Notes under the pieces: model-generated
What the model saw: the letters and a program-made list of their open reading frames with translations, nothing else
The model's database searches: none
What the model was told of the DNA's origin: nothing
Shown: in pieces, positions 8,702 through 17,064 of the stretch
How the letters are laid out: each line of letters opens with the position of its first letter
How positions within the stretch are numbered: the first letter of the stretch is position 1
Program-made: the position numbers and the translations under genes
Assembly: GCA_947629325.1 (NCBI GenBank)
Contig: CANRDE010000008.1
Coordinates: 1-39,190 of the forward strand
DNA: 39,190 nt
Reading direction: 5' to 3'
DNA from: an uncultured Bacilli bacterium
Lineage (GTDB): Bacteria > Bacillota_I > Bacilli_A > RF39 > UBA660

Positions 8702-8775
8702 GGAGCCGTAGCCAAGTGGTAAGGCCCCGGTCTGCAACACCGTCATCGCCGGTTCAAATCCGGCCGGCTCCTCCA
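8702..8775 (+). tRNA. tRNA-Cys (anticodon GCA)
   Basis: A 74-nt cloverleaf with acceptor stem GGAGCCG/CGGCTCC, discriminator T and encoded CCA. The anticodon loop CTGCAAC has anticodon GCA in a CGGT/ACCG stem. The T-arm is GCCGG TTCAAAT CCGGC. It stands alone with its own promoter and terminator. Confidence 0.97.
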
Positions 8776-8790
8776 TTGGGAAATCTGTTC

Positions 8791-8806
8791 TAACTCATAT
8801 GAGTTA
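8791..8806. repeat. 16-bp perfect palindrome downstream of tRNA-Cys
   Basis: TAACTCATATGAGTTA is fully self-complementary. It sits between the tRNA and its terminator. It could be a protein site or simply part of the 3' trailer. Confidence 0.45.
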
Positions 8807-8821
8807 AAACTTAAATATACA

Positions 8822-8855
8822 AAGTATCAATTTCAAGAGAAGTTGGTACTTTTTT
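8822..8855 (+). terminator. Rho-independent terminator of tRNA-Cys
   Basis: AAGTATCAATTT (8822-8833) pairs with AAGTTGGTACTT (8840-8851), 12 bp including two G-T pairs, followed by T residues. From here to about 9000 nothing else is seen. Confidence 0.75.
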
Positions 8856-9074
8856 AGTATCTTAGTTTAAGAAAGGACAGGATTATAAGATTAATGTTAT
8901 AATGAATTAGAAAAAATAGAATTTATATATAATTTTTGTAATGTTACTCTTACTATTATTAAATGAATAATAATTATTTAAATATTTATGTTAAATTTAC
9001 AAATTTCTGGTATATAATATTCTTTAAGAAAGGAGTAATGATGTGTTAGAGCATTTAGAAATGTTGAACTAAAA

Positions 9075-9239
9075 ATGAAACTTGAGAAAAAAATAGATTT
9101 AGACAAAGTTAAAATGATATCACAAATTAATTATCAATTAAATATAGATAATACATTTTCTGAACTAACTGATCACATCAGTGATGAATTTTATGCTTTT
9201 GAATTTATGTTAAAAAAATCAAGAAAGGAGACTTGTTAA
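9075..9239 (+). CDS. Small protein of unknown function, start uncertain
   Basis: A 54-residue charged, helical ORF whose stop overlaps the ATG of the next gene (TAATG), as expected for coupled genes. There is no ribosome binding site directly before the ATG at 9075. A good AAGGAG lies at 9030-9034, 40 bases upstream; the ATGs after it (9038, 9041) meet a stop at once, whereas the frame of this ORF is open back to 9042. A one-base frameshift near the original start would explain this. Not similar to any family I know. Confidence 0.4.
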   Translation: MKLEKKIDLDKVKMISQINYQLNIDNTFSELTDHISDEFYAFEFMLKKSRKETC

Positions 9240-9595
9240 TGGAAGAAACTTTTAATGTAGGAAACCCAACAAGAGAAAATGTTGATTATGCTTTTAAAAA
9301 TTTAATTTATTATGTTACAGCTTCAACTCAATTAGACATTTACAAAGAACAAAAAAATAATTTTGAAAAAGTATTAGTTGAAATTAATACGATTTTAGCA
9401 ACATATGTTAATAAAGAAAGTTTAGTATCTATAGATGAAGAAAAATTACAAAATATAAAATTTGATTTAATTGATTTAGATACTGAAACAAAATCTTTAA
9501 AATCTTATTTTGCGGAATGGTCTTTATTGTGGTTAGAAGCAATTATTTCTTTAAGAATGTCAGAAATTAAAGTGAGAGGTGTTAATAATGGCTGA
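9239..9595 (+). CDS. Small helical protein of unknown function
   Basis: A 118-residue acidic protein predicted to be nearly all helical, with no membrane segment. The ATG at 9239 follows AAGGAGA with good spacing. An in-frame TTG at 9233 is disfavoured. It is coupled to the small ORF before it, and its stop overlaps the start of the truncated ORF after it, so these three are one operon. No family recognised. Its TGA stop is one of only two in the window. Confidence 0.6.
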   Translation: MEETFNVGNPTRENVDYAFKNLIYYVTASTQLDIYKEQKNNFEKVLVEINTILATYVNKESLVSIDEEKLQNIKFDLIDLDTETKSLKSYFAEWSLLWLEAIISLRMSEIKVRGVNNG

Positions 9596-9902
9596 TAGAG
9601 ATAAGTATGGAAACACATGCATACTCGATAGAATCTTTTTTGATTTCACTAATAAATTTTTCGTCCATATAAATGCAATCAACTAATATTCCTTTACAAA
9701 TTATATTTCCGTAATGCATATCTAATCCCTGTATTAAATTTAATATAGTATCGTTTATAAGAAATTTCTTGGTTAGACTTTTTCCATTAGCATGTATAAA
9801 TAAGTCTCCTCTATAATTAGTTTTCCAACTTCTTGTTTCAATTTTTTTAGTACCATTCATTATTAAAGTAGCAAATGGTTCTTTGATGCTTATAACTTTC
9901 AT
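9582..9902 (-). pseudogene. ASCH-domain protein, 3'-truncated
   Basis: A 106-residue ORF starting MKVISIKEPFATLIMNGTKKIETRSWKTNYRG, the signature beginning of the ASCH (PUA-like, RNA- or nucleoside-binding) family. The family pattern continues to about residue 95 (IEYAC), where members normally go on to a final strand containing a GRYAW-like motif. Here the ending is an unrelated ISHY tail made by reading into the opposite gene. The start has an AGGAGG ribosome binding site and looks intact. Function may be lost, because the closing strand of the beta barrel is missing. Confidence 0.65.
9588..9686 (+). pseudogene. 5' remnant of a third operon gene, truncated
   Basis: An ATG overlapping the preceding stop opens 32 codons (MADRDKYGNT then unrelated residues). 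After about codon 10 the frame runs antisense through the ASCH gene, so the sense content is lost there. I read it as the start of a gene whose remainder was deleted at about 9615-9620. Confidence 0.4.
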
Positions 9903-10088
9903 GATTACCTCCTATATTATTATAACATTATAAAGAAATTTTTACTTCTTCAATGTAAAATTAGACAATCGTTGTTTCACAATATATAATTTTAATTTTG
10001 GTTGTAAGTTATAAAAATTGTTTTATAATTTGTTCAATTTTAAAATATTTAAATTTATGTTATAATTTATAAGCAAAGGAGAATTACT

Positions 10089-10958
10089 ATGGCAGGACGT
10101 AACGTAGAAGTTGTAGAGCAATTGCCCAATGGTAGGGTTATCTTGAAAATTGAAAGAAAGATTGCATTTCAAAATAAGTCAAAAAAAATTACAAAATATG
10201 CTATTGGGGATAAAGATGAAATTGTAAATACTTTAGATCAAAATGGGGAAATGACAGATATACTATTTTTTGATAATTATAAATTAAATGAAATGGGCGA
10301 TATCATTATTGGAATAAAAAAGGATGGAGATGAATACTATAAAAGAGTTTTATCACGATTTGATTTAAGTGATACAGAAGTTCAGGTTACTGAAGTTCCA
10401 GGAGGTCCCTTTAATCTTGGCCCATATGAGAAATCATATTATGAATATGAAATGCCTACTAAAAAAATTGAAGATATCATTCCCAAAAGTTATAGTTTTA
10501 ATTATGGATTAATTAATAGAAATGGAATATTAGTTATTTACCCTGTATATGATGAAATTCATTTTGGAACCGAAAACACTTGTATATTAGGAGTGTTAAA
10601 TAGTTTAGCTTATTTAAAATATGGGTATAATGATTTAATAAGTGGAAGACCTATTACTCCAATCTGTTTTTACGAAGCAAAGGATTTTTGTAACGAAAGA
10701 GCGTTAGTTAAATATAATCACAAATATGGTTATGTAGATAGAAATAAGGTTATGACTAATCCCAATAACTTAAATGAATATGCTGAAAATTTAGCGCCAA
10801 AATTTTGGGGTGCTACTTCTTTTTTAGACGGTATAGCTACTGTTATCATTTCTAAAGGCAATCACTTTGAACCTTCAAGACGGGTAAAAGTAGATACAAC
10901 AGGAAATATTGTTGAATTTATTCCAATTCCTAGTGCCTTAAGGAGAAGGAAACTTTAG
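10089..10958 (+). CDS. WG/KWG-repeat-like protein
   Basis: A 289-residue protein without a signal peptide. The central and C-terminal parts carry degenerate WG-type repeats: YGLINRNGILVIYPVYDEI near residue 140 and NERALVKYNHKYGYVDRN near 200, then an ATSFLDGIATVII unit. Such beta repeats make propeller-like surfaces and mediate binding; the partner is unknown. The N-terminal ~90 residues are also beta-rich. An extended -10 (TGTTATAAT) and an AAAGGAG ribosome binding site precede the start. Confidence 0.6.
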   Translation: MAGRNVEVVEQLPNGRVILKIERKIAFQNKSKKITKYAIGDKDEIVNTLDQNGEMTDILFFDNYKLNEMGDIIIGIKKDGDEYYKRVLSRFDLSDTEVQVTEVPGGPFNLGPYEKSYYEYEMPTKKIEDIIPKSYSFNYGLINRNGILVIYPVYDEIHFGTENTCILGVLNSLAYLKYGYNDLISGRPITPICFYEAKDFCNERALVKYNHKYGYVDRNKVMTNPNNLNEYAENLAPKFWGATSFLDGIATVIISKGNHFEPSRRVKVDTTGNIVEFIPIPSALRRRKL

Positions 10959-11160
10959 CCCCAATATAAATGATAAATTTTTGTTAAAAGTAGCATCATA
11001 ATAACATGTATAAAAGTTGTTTTACCAAATTATCAATTATGGATGTAATATTTACACCATTGGCAAAATCAAAGATAAGTAAAATAATAAAAATTATGAT
11101 ATAATTTTAAATAGAATAATAAGCACTATAAAGGTAAATGAGAAATTGAGGTGATTAGAT

Positions 11161-14100
11161 ATGGAAGAAAAAAATACATTGGTACTAGAATATATTAATG
11201 GTATAATAGAAACATTTAAAAAAAATGGAAATCCTATATCCGATGAGACAATTTCTAAAGTTAAAAATAAATATATGAATTCATCAAAATCTTTTGAAGA
11301 AATAAAAGCAGAAATTGATAAGTTAGTTGAAGAAAAATTAGAAGAATTAAGAAAAAGAAGAAATTTAATGGAAAAAATGCAACAAGAAGTAACCAAGGGG
11401 ATAACTGATTTATCACTGGAAGCCAAAGGCATTACTTTAAATATGCAACAAATAGATTTATTAAGTATTGTAACTGCTGATGAAAAAAATTTAAAACAAG
11501 TTTTAGCAACTTTACAAAATATAACTGATGAACAAAAACAATCTATACTTTCTAGTAATAAAAGTTTAGATGAAATAAAAAGAGAGTTATTCAGAATGTA
11601 TCAAGACTCATTAACGAGTTATGAAGAAACAAATTTTAGTTTAGACGGAAAACAAAAAGAATTAGTTAAAAGAATTAAATTTATTTTAAATAATTGTGGC
11701 CTTTCTTCAGAAGAGCAAAAACAATTTATGGATATTGTTAGAAATAACCAATTATATGATATTCCTAAATTAATTATTGCAACTTATGATAAAGGCATTT
11801 CAGATAAAATATTTAAAACCCTTATTAGATATATGCCTACTGAAAAAGAAGGTATTAAAAGTGCAAGTTATGAATCTTTTGAAAGACTTGCTGAACATTT
11901 ATCAGATTATCAAGTTGTAAATTTAGATGATATTGCTAAATATGGCCATTATGTTAGACAAGATGGTGGTTTTAATAGTGATGATTTAATTAAAGCATTT
12001 GATTTTGCAAGAAGTCATGGTATGCAAACGAGATTAAATACTTTATTATTTTATATGGATACACCAGATACATTAGAAAATATGCCTTTTGAACAAGGTA
12101 AAGTTGAAGCAAAAAGACTTTTAGAAAGATATGTAGAAGATATTACATCAGTAATTGCTAGATATAATGAAGATTGTATTAAAAGAGGAGAAAAGCCCAC
12201 TGTTAGAACAGTTGAAATCTTTAATGAATTATTAAATAGATTTGCGATGGCTGGAAAAGTTTTATACGAATATCGAGGACATATTGATACTGATGAACAT
12301 AGAATTAGCAAGGATAATCCAAATTATGACAACTTAAGAGGAGGATGGTTAAGATTTTTTGAAGTTGATGAGTTATGTTCAATTATGGAAATTGCGAGAA
12401 AGAATTTACCTAATGTAAATTTAATGCTTAATGAATGTACTTTAGAGGGTTTCAGAAAAATCGAGCCTTTCAAAAAATTAGTATTAGATAAAATTAAAGC
12501 CTACGAACAACAACACGGAATTAAATTAATAGATTCAATTGGAACTCAAATGCATATTGATAGTTCTGTTACAAAAGAGGAAATAAGAGAAATGTTTGAG
12601 AATTTATCTCAATTTGGGTTACCTATTGAAGTAACTGAGTTTGACATGAGTATAGACCAAAATTTTATTAATTCTCATAGCAAAGAAGAAATAGAAACAT
12701 TTAAAAGACAAAAAATAGGTGAATTTTGTGATGTAATTACTGAAATGCAGGAAAAGGGCAATATTACTGGGGTAACTATATGGTCTGTTAGTGATGCGCA
12801 AAACTTTGTTGTTTACCTTACAAATCAAAAAATATATCAAAAAAATTTAGAAAGACAAAAGCAAGGTTTAGAGCCTATTCCTTATGTTAAAACTTTATAT
12901 GGTGGTTATTATGATGCCGAAATGGAAGATATAACAAAACCGAAACCTAAAGGACTAGGTCAAAATTTTAACTATCATACTCATACGTATAGATCTGGTC
13001 ATTCAGAATTTGTAAGCGATGAAGAAATGTTGCAAGCAGCAAAAAGTATAGGAATTTCTATGTTAGGTTTTAGTGAACACATACCTAATCCCGATTTAAT
13101 ATTACCAGATGAAGATCATAGAATGCTTTTATCTGAAGTAGAGGGATATATTGCTTCTATTAATAAAATGAAACAAGAAAATCCAGGTATGACAATACTA
13201 GCAGGATTTGAAGCAGAATATGACCCTATGAAAGAAGCCTTTCTAGGTGAAATGAGAGATAAAGTTGATTATATGATTTTAGGGCAACATTTTGTCAAAA
13301 ATGGGCTTCAAATTATACAGGCCAAAAATAATCCTAATTATCCTATTGAATATGCTAATATGGTCAGCAAAGCAATAGAAAGTGGTATATTTGATATTGT
13401 TGCCCATCCGGATTGTTTTATGGAATTTAGAGATACAATAGTTTCAGAAGAAGATGGAAAATTATTTGATAAAAATGCAATAATTGCTAGTCAAATAATA
13501 TGTGAAAAAGCAAGAGATATGGGAATACCAATCGAAATTAATTTATCTCCTGCATTAAACAATCAAATTTTATCAGATGGTAATTTGGCATATCCACATC
13601 CAACTTTTTGGGCTGTTGCTAAAGAAATAGAAGGTTTAAAAGTATTAAAAGGCGTTGATGCTCACAATTTAAAGGCCTTTAAAACTGTCCCTCAAGCAGA
13701 GCAACTAATTAGTAATATAGAACAAATGGTAAGTGATAAATTAATTCAAGGTAGTTATAGTCCCGTTATAGCAAGGCAAAATAATCTAAAATTACAAGAA
13801 GCATATAGAACTAATCAAGAAAATGCTTTAAGTTTTGAAACTCATATGATAAGTCAAATTGTAAATGGTACTTTAGGTAGTGCGGAAGATGGCCTTGATT
13901 CAGAAAGCGTAGCAACTGCAGTTCATGATTCCTTAAATGAAGTTATGCAACGTTGCGTTAATGGTGCAAGGAAAAAAGTGAGGACTACTGTTGATGAAAT
14001 ATCTGTAATTGCTGCTTCACCCGAAATATCACCCACAGATAAACAAGGAAAAATTGCAAGGAAAACAGCAGCCATTAATGAAACAAATGAAGTTTTAGCA

Positions 14101-14322
14101 AATCAACGAGGAGCAATAGAAAAGGCAAGAAGCAAACAAATTCCAACTAAGCCTGGTCCAATAAGACAATTAACTAAGCCAAATAATAATACTAATCCAA
14201 ATGGTCATTCTCCAGACAGTGGTTTTGCTAATGCTATTATGCCAACATTAATTGTTGCGTTTGTTATAGGCGTTGCAGTTGGCATTGGCTATATGTTATA
14301 TAGATTAAGTATGGGAGGCTAA
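11161..14322 (+). CDS. GH10-like glycosidase / PHP phosphoesterase fusion with C-terminal membrane anchor
   Basis: A 1053-residue multidomain protein. Residues 1-235 are helical repeats with no signal peptide. Residues ~255-580 have the GH10 (xylanase-type) barrel pattern: VEIFNELL with Glu356 at the acid/base position, IGTQMHI at 461-467, VTEFDM with Glu493 at the nucleophile position, and a VTIWSVSD segment like the family's WGVTD. Residues ~600-840 form a HisJ-like PHP domain with apparently complete metal ligands: His606/His608, Glu639/His640, Glu684 or Glu686, His710, His749 and Asp833/His835. A Pro/Asn-rich linker leads to one hydrophobic helix at ~1025-1046. Real substrates are unknown. 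The ATG follows GAGGTGA. It lies just outside the recombinase element. Confidence 0.75.
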   Translation: MEEKNTLVLEYINGIIETFKKNGNPISDETISKVKNKYMNSSKSFEEIKAEIDKLVEEKLEELRKRRNLMEKMQQEVTKGITDLSLEAKGITLNMQQIDLLSIVTADEKNLKQVLATLQNITDEQKQSILSSNKSLDEIKRELFRMYQDSLTSYEETNFSLDGKQKELVKRIKFILNNCGLSSEEQKQFMDIVRNNQLYDIPKLIIATYDKGISDKIFKTLIRYMPTEKEGIKSASYESFERLAEHLSDYQVVNLDDIAKYGHYVRQDGGFNSDDLIKAFDFARSHGMQTRLNTLLFYMDTPDTLENMPFEQGKVEAKRLLERYVEDITSVIARYNEDCIKRGEKPTVRTVEIFNELLNRFAMAGKVLYEYRGHIDTDEHRISKDNPNYDNLRGGWLRFFEVDELCSIMEIARKNLPNVNLMLNECTLEGFRKIEPFKKLVLDKIKAYEQQHGIKLIDSIGTQMHIDSSVTKEEIREMFENLSQFGLPIEVTEFDMSIDQNFINSHSKEEIETFKRQKIGEFCDVITEMQEKGNITGVTIWSVSDAQNFVVYLTNQKIYQKNLERQKQGLEPIPYVKTLYGGYYDAEMEDITKPKPKGLGQNFNYHTHTYRSGHSEFVSDEEMLQAAKSIGISMLGFSEHIPNPDLILPDEDHRMLLSEVEGYIASINKMKQENPGMTILAGFEAEYDPMKEAFLGEMRDKVDYMILGQHFVKNGLQIIQAKNNPNYPIEYANMVSKAIESGIFDIVAHPDCFMEFRDTIVSEEDGKLFDKNAIIASQIICEKARDMGIPIEINLSPALNNQILSDGNLAYPHPTFWAVAKEIEGLKVLKGVDAHNLKAFKTVPQAEQLISNIEQMVSDKLIQGSYSPVIARQNNLKLQEAYRTNQENALSFETHMISQIVNGTLGSAEDGLDSESVATAVHDSLNEVMQRCVNGARKKVRTTVDEISVIAASPEISPTDKQGKIARKTAAINETNEVLANQRGAIEKARSKQIPTKPGPIRQLTKPNNNTNPNGHSPDSGFANAIMPTLIVAFVIGVAVGIGYMLYRLSMGG

Positions 14323-14367
14323 AAATATAATAGGAAATTCAAGCTCATTTATTTCGAAAGTATTAAA

Positions 14368-14391
14368 AGCTAGCAGAAATGTTAGTTTTTT
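14368..14391 (+). terminator. Terminator after the GH10/PHP gene
   Basis: AGCTAGCA (14368-14375), loop GAAA, TGTTAGTT (14380-14387) with G-T pairs, then T residues. Confidence 0.55.
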
Positions 14392-14566
14392 GTTACACGA
14401 AAAAAATCTGTAATGTGTATGCTATTTTTTCCATTTTATTCTATTTTGTTTTTGATCAATTACATATAGATTTAAAAACTAGATTGTTAAATTTATTTTG
14501 GATTGATAATGCAAAGAAACAATCATTATTAGCAATATTGCGTAAAATATCATTGAGGGAGGTTTT

Positions 14567-14923
14567 ATGAATAGTAGTTATCAAAAAGCCTGTGACTATA
14601 TAAAAAGCTATCAACAAGAATCTATTTCTAAGTGTTGCTGTCTTCCCTTTGTTCAAATAGGCCCAACCGGCCCAACAGGTCCAGCGGGTCCCGCTTCAAT
14701 AACAATAAACCAAACTATTACAGCAGATCCGGGATCTCCGGCTTCGGTTATTAATCGTGGGGATATACAAAATGCGATTTTAGATTTTATTATTCCGGCT
14801 GGTCCAACAGGGCCTCAAGGGATAATGGGCTTACAAGGAATTCAAGGTTTTCAAGGTGAAGCTGGTCCAATAGGTCCCACTGGTCCAACAGGTCGATTGT
14901 ATAAATCCTCTAATAAGATTTAA
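14567..14923 (+). CDS. Collagen-like surface/coat protein, 5' part of an interrupted gene
   Basis: The frame gives 118 residues: a short N-terminal region with CCC near residue 23, Gly-X-Y repeats ([12 protein letters not shown]), a ~40-residue spacer ending in ILDFIIPAGPTGP, and more Gly-X-Y repeats. This is the start of a BclA/exosporium-type collagen-like protein. The repeat stops abruptly at codon 109; the last nine residues (RLYKSSNKI) come from the inserted element. The matching remainder lies 4.2 kb downstream at 19141-20091 in the same frame. The start has a strong GGGAGG ribosome binding site. As it stands the protein would lack its C-terminal globular domain. Confidence 0.85.
   Translation: MNSSYQKACDYIKSYQQESISKCCCLPFVQIGPTGPTGPAGPASITINQTITADPGSPASVINRGDIQNAILDFIIPAGPTGPQGIMGLQGIQGFQGEAGPIGPTGPTGRLYKSSNKI
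14886..14902 (+). other. Left attachment site (attL-type)
   Basis: Core CAACAGGTC followed by the inside arm GATTGT. The left flank is collagen-repeat coding sequence of the host gene. The symmetric arm TCGATTGT spans 14893-14900. Confidence 0.75.
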
Positions 14924-14996
14924 TTTCTAGCTTAAATCTTTACAAACTTAATAAAAATAGCCTTTTAAAAATGAAGTTTCTTTATAAATGAATGGT

Positions 14997-16652
14997 TTAT
15001 CCTAGAGTAATAGTTGCTATAAAAATTCCTAAGATACATAAAAATCCAATTATACAAGCTAATACTAAACCATTTATGAATCCTCTATTATTCATTGTAG
15101 TTGATAGTTCAGAGCCCGTTGGTTGCCGTTTCAAAAAAATATCTGGATTTGTTTGAAGAACTTGTTTTCGTATTTGAACAGCAAAGGAAGTATCGACATT
15201 ATTAACTGATAACATGTTATTAATCTCTCCAAATAGATATAAGTCGCTTTTTGTACTTTGTGCTATTTGTTCTGGAGTTTGATTTGGAGTAGGGGAAAGT
15301 TTAATATCATTTATAGGAGTTCTTCTTGAAAAATCAACAATAGATGGCTCTAGCATTCCTTTTTTGAAATGTTCTGTATATTCAAAATCATGTTCTAATA
15401 ATATTTGCTTTTTGTGTCCTTCCATAACAATTTCTAATGTATGATGACACATATATTGTTGTTCTTGTATTTTATATACCGAAAATGAAGAATAAGCATA
15501 CACTTCGCTAGGTAAAGAATCAAGTATACTATTTATTTTTTGTCGGTAATCCAAAAATTGTTTATCATTCACATCTTCATCTATGTTAATAGGCTGTTGT
15601 AAATTTTGCTGTTTTTTTATTTCTTTGTAACCGGATTTATCTTTGCTAAGCATTAATGCTTTACAAACAATCTTTGTTTTTCCATTTTTATCAGTAACAT
15701 TTGGTATAACATCAACAATAACTAAATCATTGGAATTTAATAAGACTTCTTGTTCGGCGTTACCATAGCTTGAAAATGGTGTGACTTGTATACCTTGAGT
15801 ACCTTCTGGAGCATATATATCAAATACGACATCGTATTCATCATATTTAGCAAAGGAAGTATCATACAAAAGCGATGTACTAGAATATCCACTTTCTTCT
15901 ATTATTTGACCAACCAAACTTTTTAAATCTTCTCCTGGTTTTAATCTCTGCTTTAGAAATGAACTTTTGACTGCTCTATATAATTCTACAGATTTAGGTA
16001 AACTTGTTTTTAAGCCTTTATCTAAATTTTCTAATATTTCATCTAAATGATAATAAGAATCTAAGTTTTTAATAGAACTTTGAATAGCGGCTATATACTT
16101 ATTAGATAATCCATATTGTTGTAAAAAAACTTTTGTAAGTTGATAATTTTGATGTAATGGTAAAGAATAATCTAGTTTTGTAATGTAATCTCTAATTTGA
16201 CTAATTTGCGCTTCATTAAATCCATATTCTGTCATACGCAAATTAAAACCAGAAATTATACTCTCTAATATTTGCTTTTTTGAGACACCCCTTTTCGCAG
16301 CTAATATCATATTGCTACCAATCGTATATTTGTTAAATGCTTTTACTACTTCAATTGATAAATTATGTTGTTTTAATATATTTATAAAAGCGTTTAGTTT
16401 ATTTACACTAATTCCTAATTCTTTGGGCATTTCATCTAGAGTATAGCCATCTATAAGCCCCTGTATAATTTTTCCGTATTCATTATTTTCAAAGATTGAA
16501 TCAAGTTTTGAATTTATATCCTCCTCACTAGAAAATCTTTGATAATCACTTTGTAAAATTGCTTGAATATTATCAGGCGATAACCCTTCATTGGAAAGCC
16601 TTTTAATTATTTGATCCTTTAAATCAGAATTTATAGTTAACTTATAAGTCAT
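14997..16652 (-). CDS. ADP-ribosyltransferase with C-terminal membrane anchor
   Basis: A 551-residue protein. Residues 1-215 are helical repeats. Residues ~218-335 have the R-S-E ADP-ribosyltransferase signature of VIP2/C2/iota-type toxins: Arg226 in ELYRAV, the STS motif at 258-260 in GYSSTS, and Glu300-Gln-Glu302 in AEQEVLL; an ExE pair usually indicates transfer to arginine. A second, unrecognised domain follows, and one hydrophobic helix at ~526-549 ends the protein. There is no signal peptide, so export and orientation are open. The start chosen is the ATG after GGGGTGAT; an in-frame GTG nine bases earlier lies inside that site. It is cargo of the recombinase element and may be a toxin or effector, or a modifier of a host-cell protein. 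Confidence 0.8.
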   Translation of the reverse strand: MTYKLTINSDLKDQIIKRLSNEGLSPDNIQAILQSDYQRFSSEEDINSKLDSIFENNEYGKIIQGLIDGYTLDEMPKELGISVNKLNAFINILKQHNLSIEVVKAFNKYTIGSNMILAAKRGVSKKQILESIISGFNLRMTEYGFNEAQISQIRDYITKLDYSLPLHQNYQLTKVFLQQYGLSNKYIAAIQSSIKNLDSYYHLDEILENLDKGLKTSLPKSVELYRAVKSSFLKQRLKPGEDLKSLVGQIIEESGYSSTSLLYDTSFAKYDEYDVVFDIYAPEGTQGIQVTPFSSYGNAEQEVLLNSNDLVIVDVIPNVTDKNGKTKIVCKALMLSKDKSGYKEIKKQQNLQQPINIDEDVNDKQFLDYRQKINSILDSLPSEVYAYSSFSVYKIQEQQYMCHHTLEIVMEGHKKQILLEHDFEYTEHFKKGMLEPSIVDFSRRTPINDIKLSPTPNQTPEQIAQSTKSDLYLFGEINNMLSVNNVDTSFAVQIRKQVLQTNPDIFLKRQPTGSELSTTMNNRGFINGLVLACIIGFLCILGIFIATITLG

Positions 16653-16761
16653 AAAAATCACCCCATAATATTTTCAAAACTTGAACACTCTATTAAGAAA
16701 AATATCATATTTTTTATTTTTTAATTTTATTTACTATATTTTTATTTATCATATATAAATA

Positions 16762-16770
16762 ATTATAACA
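16762..16770 (-). promoter_or_regulatory. Extended -10 promoter of the ADP-ribosyltransferase gene
   Basis: On the minus strand TGTTATAAT gives TG plus TATAAT, about 110 bases upstream of the start. No clear -35. The intervening leader shows nothing I can name. Confidence 0.4.
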
Positions 16771-16847
16771 TAGATAAAAGGTTTAGTGATGAATTTAAAT
16801 AGTTTTTTATTCAATATTAAATTCTATATTTATGAATAAAATTAATT

Positions 16848-16873
16848 AAGAACTAATATTATAGTTCTTTTTT
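16848..16873 (+). terminator. Terminator-like hairpin before the recombinase operon
   Basis: AAGAACTA (16848-16855), loop ATATTA, TAGTTCTT (16862-16869) and a T-run. It lies only 17 bases before the small ORF, with no room for a promoter after it, so operon transcripts started upstream must read through it. It may work as an attenuator. Confidence 0.6.
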
Positions 16874-16890
16874 ATTTTAAAGGGATTATT

Positions 16891-17064
16891 ATGAAAAATA
16901 AAAAAAGTAAAAAATATATAAAAACAAATTTTAATTATATAGAAGAATTTAAAACTGACAAAGAAAATCCTAGTCAAGAAGAATTAAAAAATATTTTTAA
17001 CAAAAAATATTTTAAATACATAAAAAGATTAGAAAATAGAATAAGTGAGGATTTATCTTTATGA
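16891..17064 (+). CDS. Small basic protein coupled to the recombinase
   Basis: A 57-residue Lys-rich helical ORF whose TGA stop overlaps the ATG of the recombinase (ATGA). A weak AAAGGG ribosome binding site precedes it. The tight coupling suggests a recombination-linked role, for instance a directionality factor, or simply translational control; no motif proves this. Confidence 0.6.
   Translation: MKNKKSKKYIKTNFNYIEEFKTDKENPSQEELKNIFNKKYFKYIKRLENRISEDLSL

Noticed and set aside
8516..8776. ORF of 86 codons on the minus strand
   Set aside because: It covers tRNA-Cys and the antisense of the M29 peptidase end; it is the familiar false tRNA-derived ORF.
11094..12840. Minus-strand ORFs opposite the GH10/PHP gene (112, 86 and 73 codons)
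   Set aside because: Shadows of a well-supported gene; Ser/Phe-rich translations without start signals.
14379..14570. ORF of 63 codons before the collagen-like gene
   Set aside because: No ribosome binding site, starts inside a terminator, and ends over the true start of the collagen-like gene. Composition is that of random AT-rich DNA.
9593..17064. Reading TGA as tryptophan (code 4)
   Set aside because: Conserved genes (tuf, fusA, pheT, L1) are full length and use only TGG for Trp.
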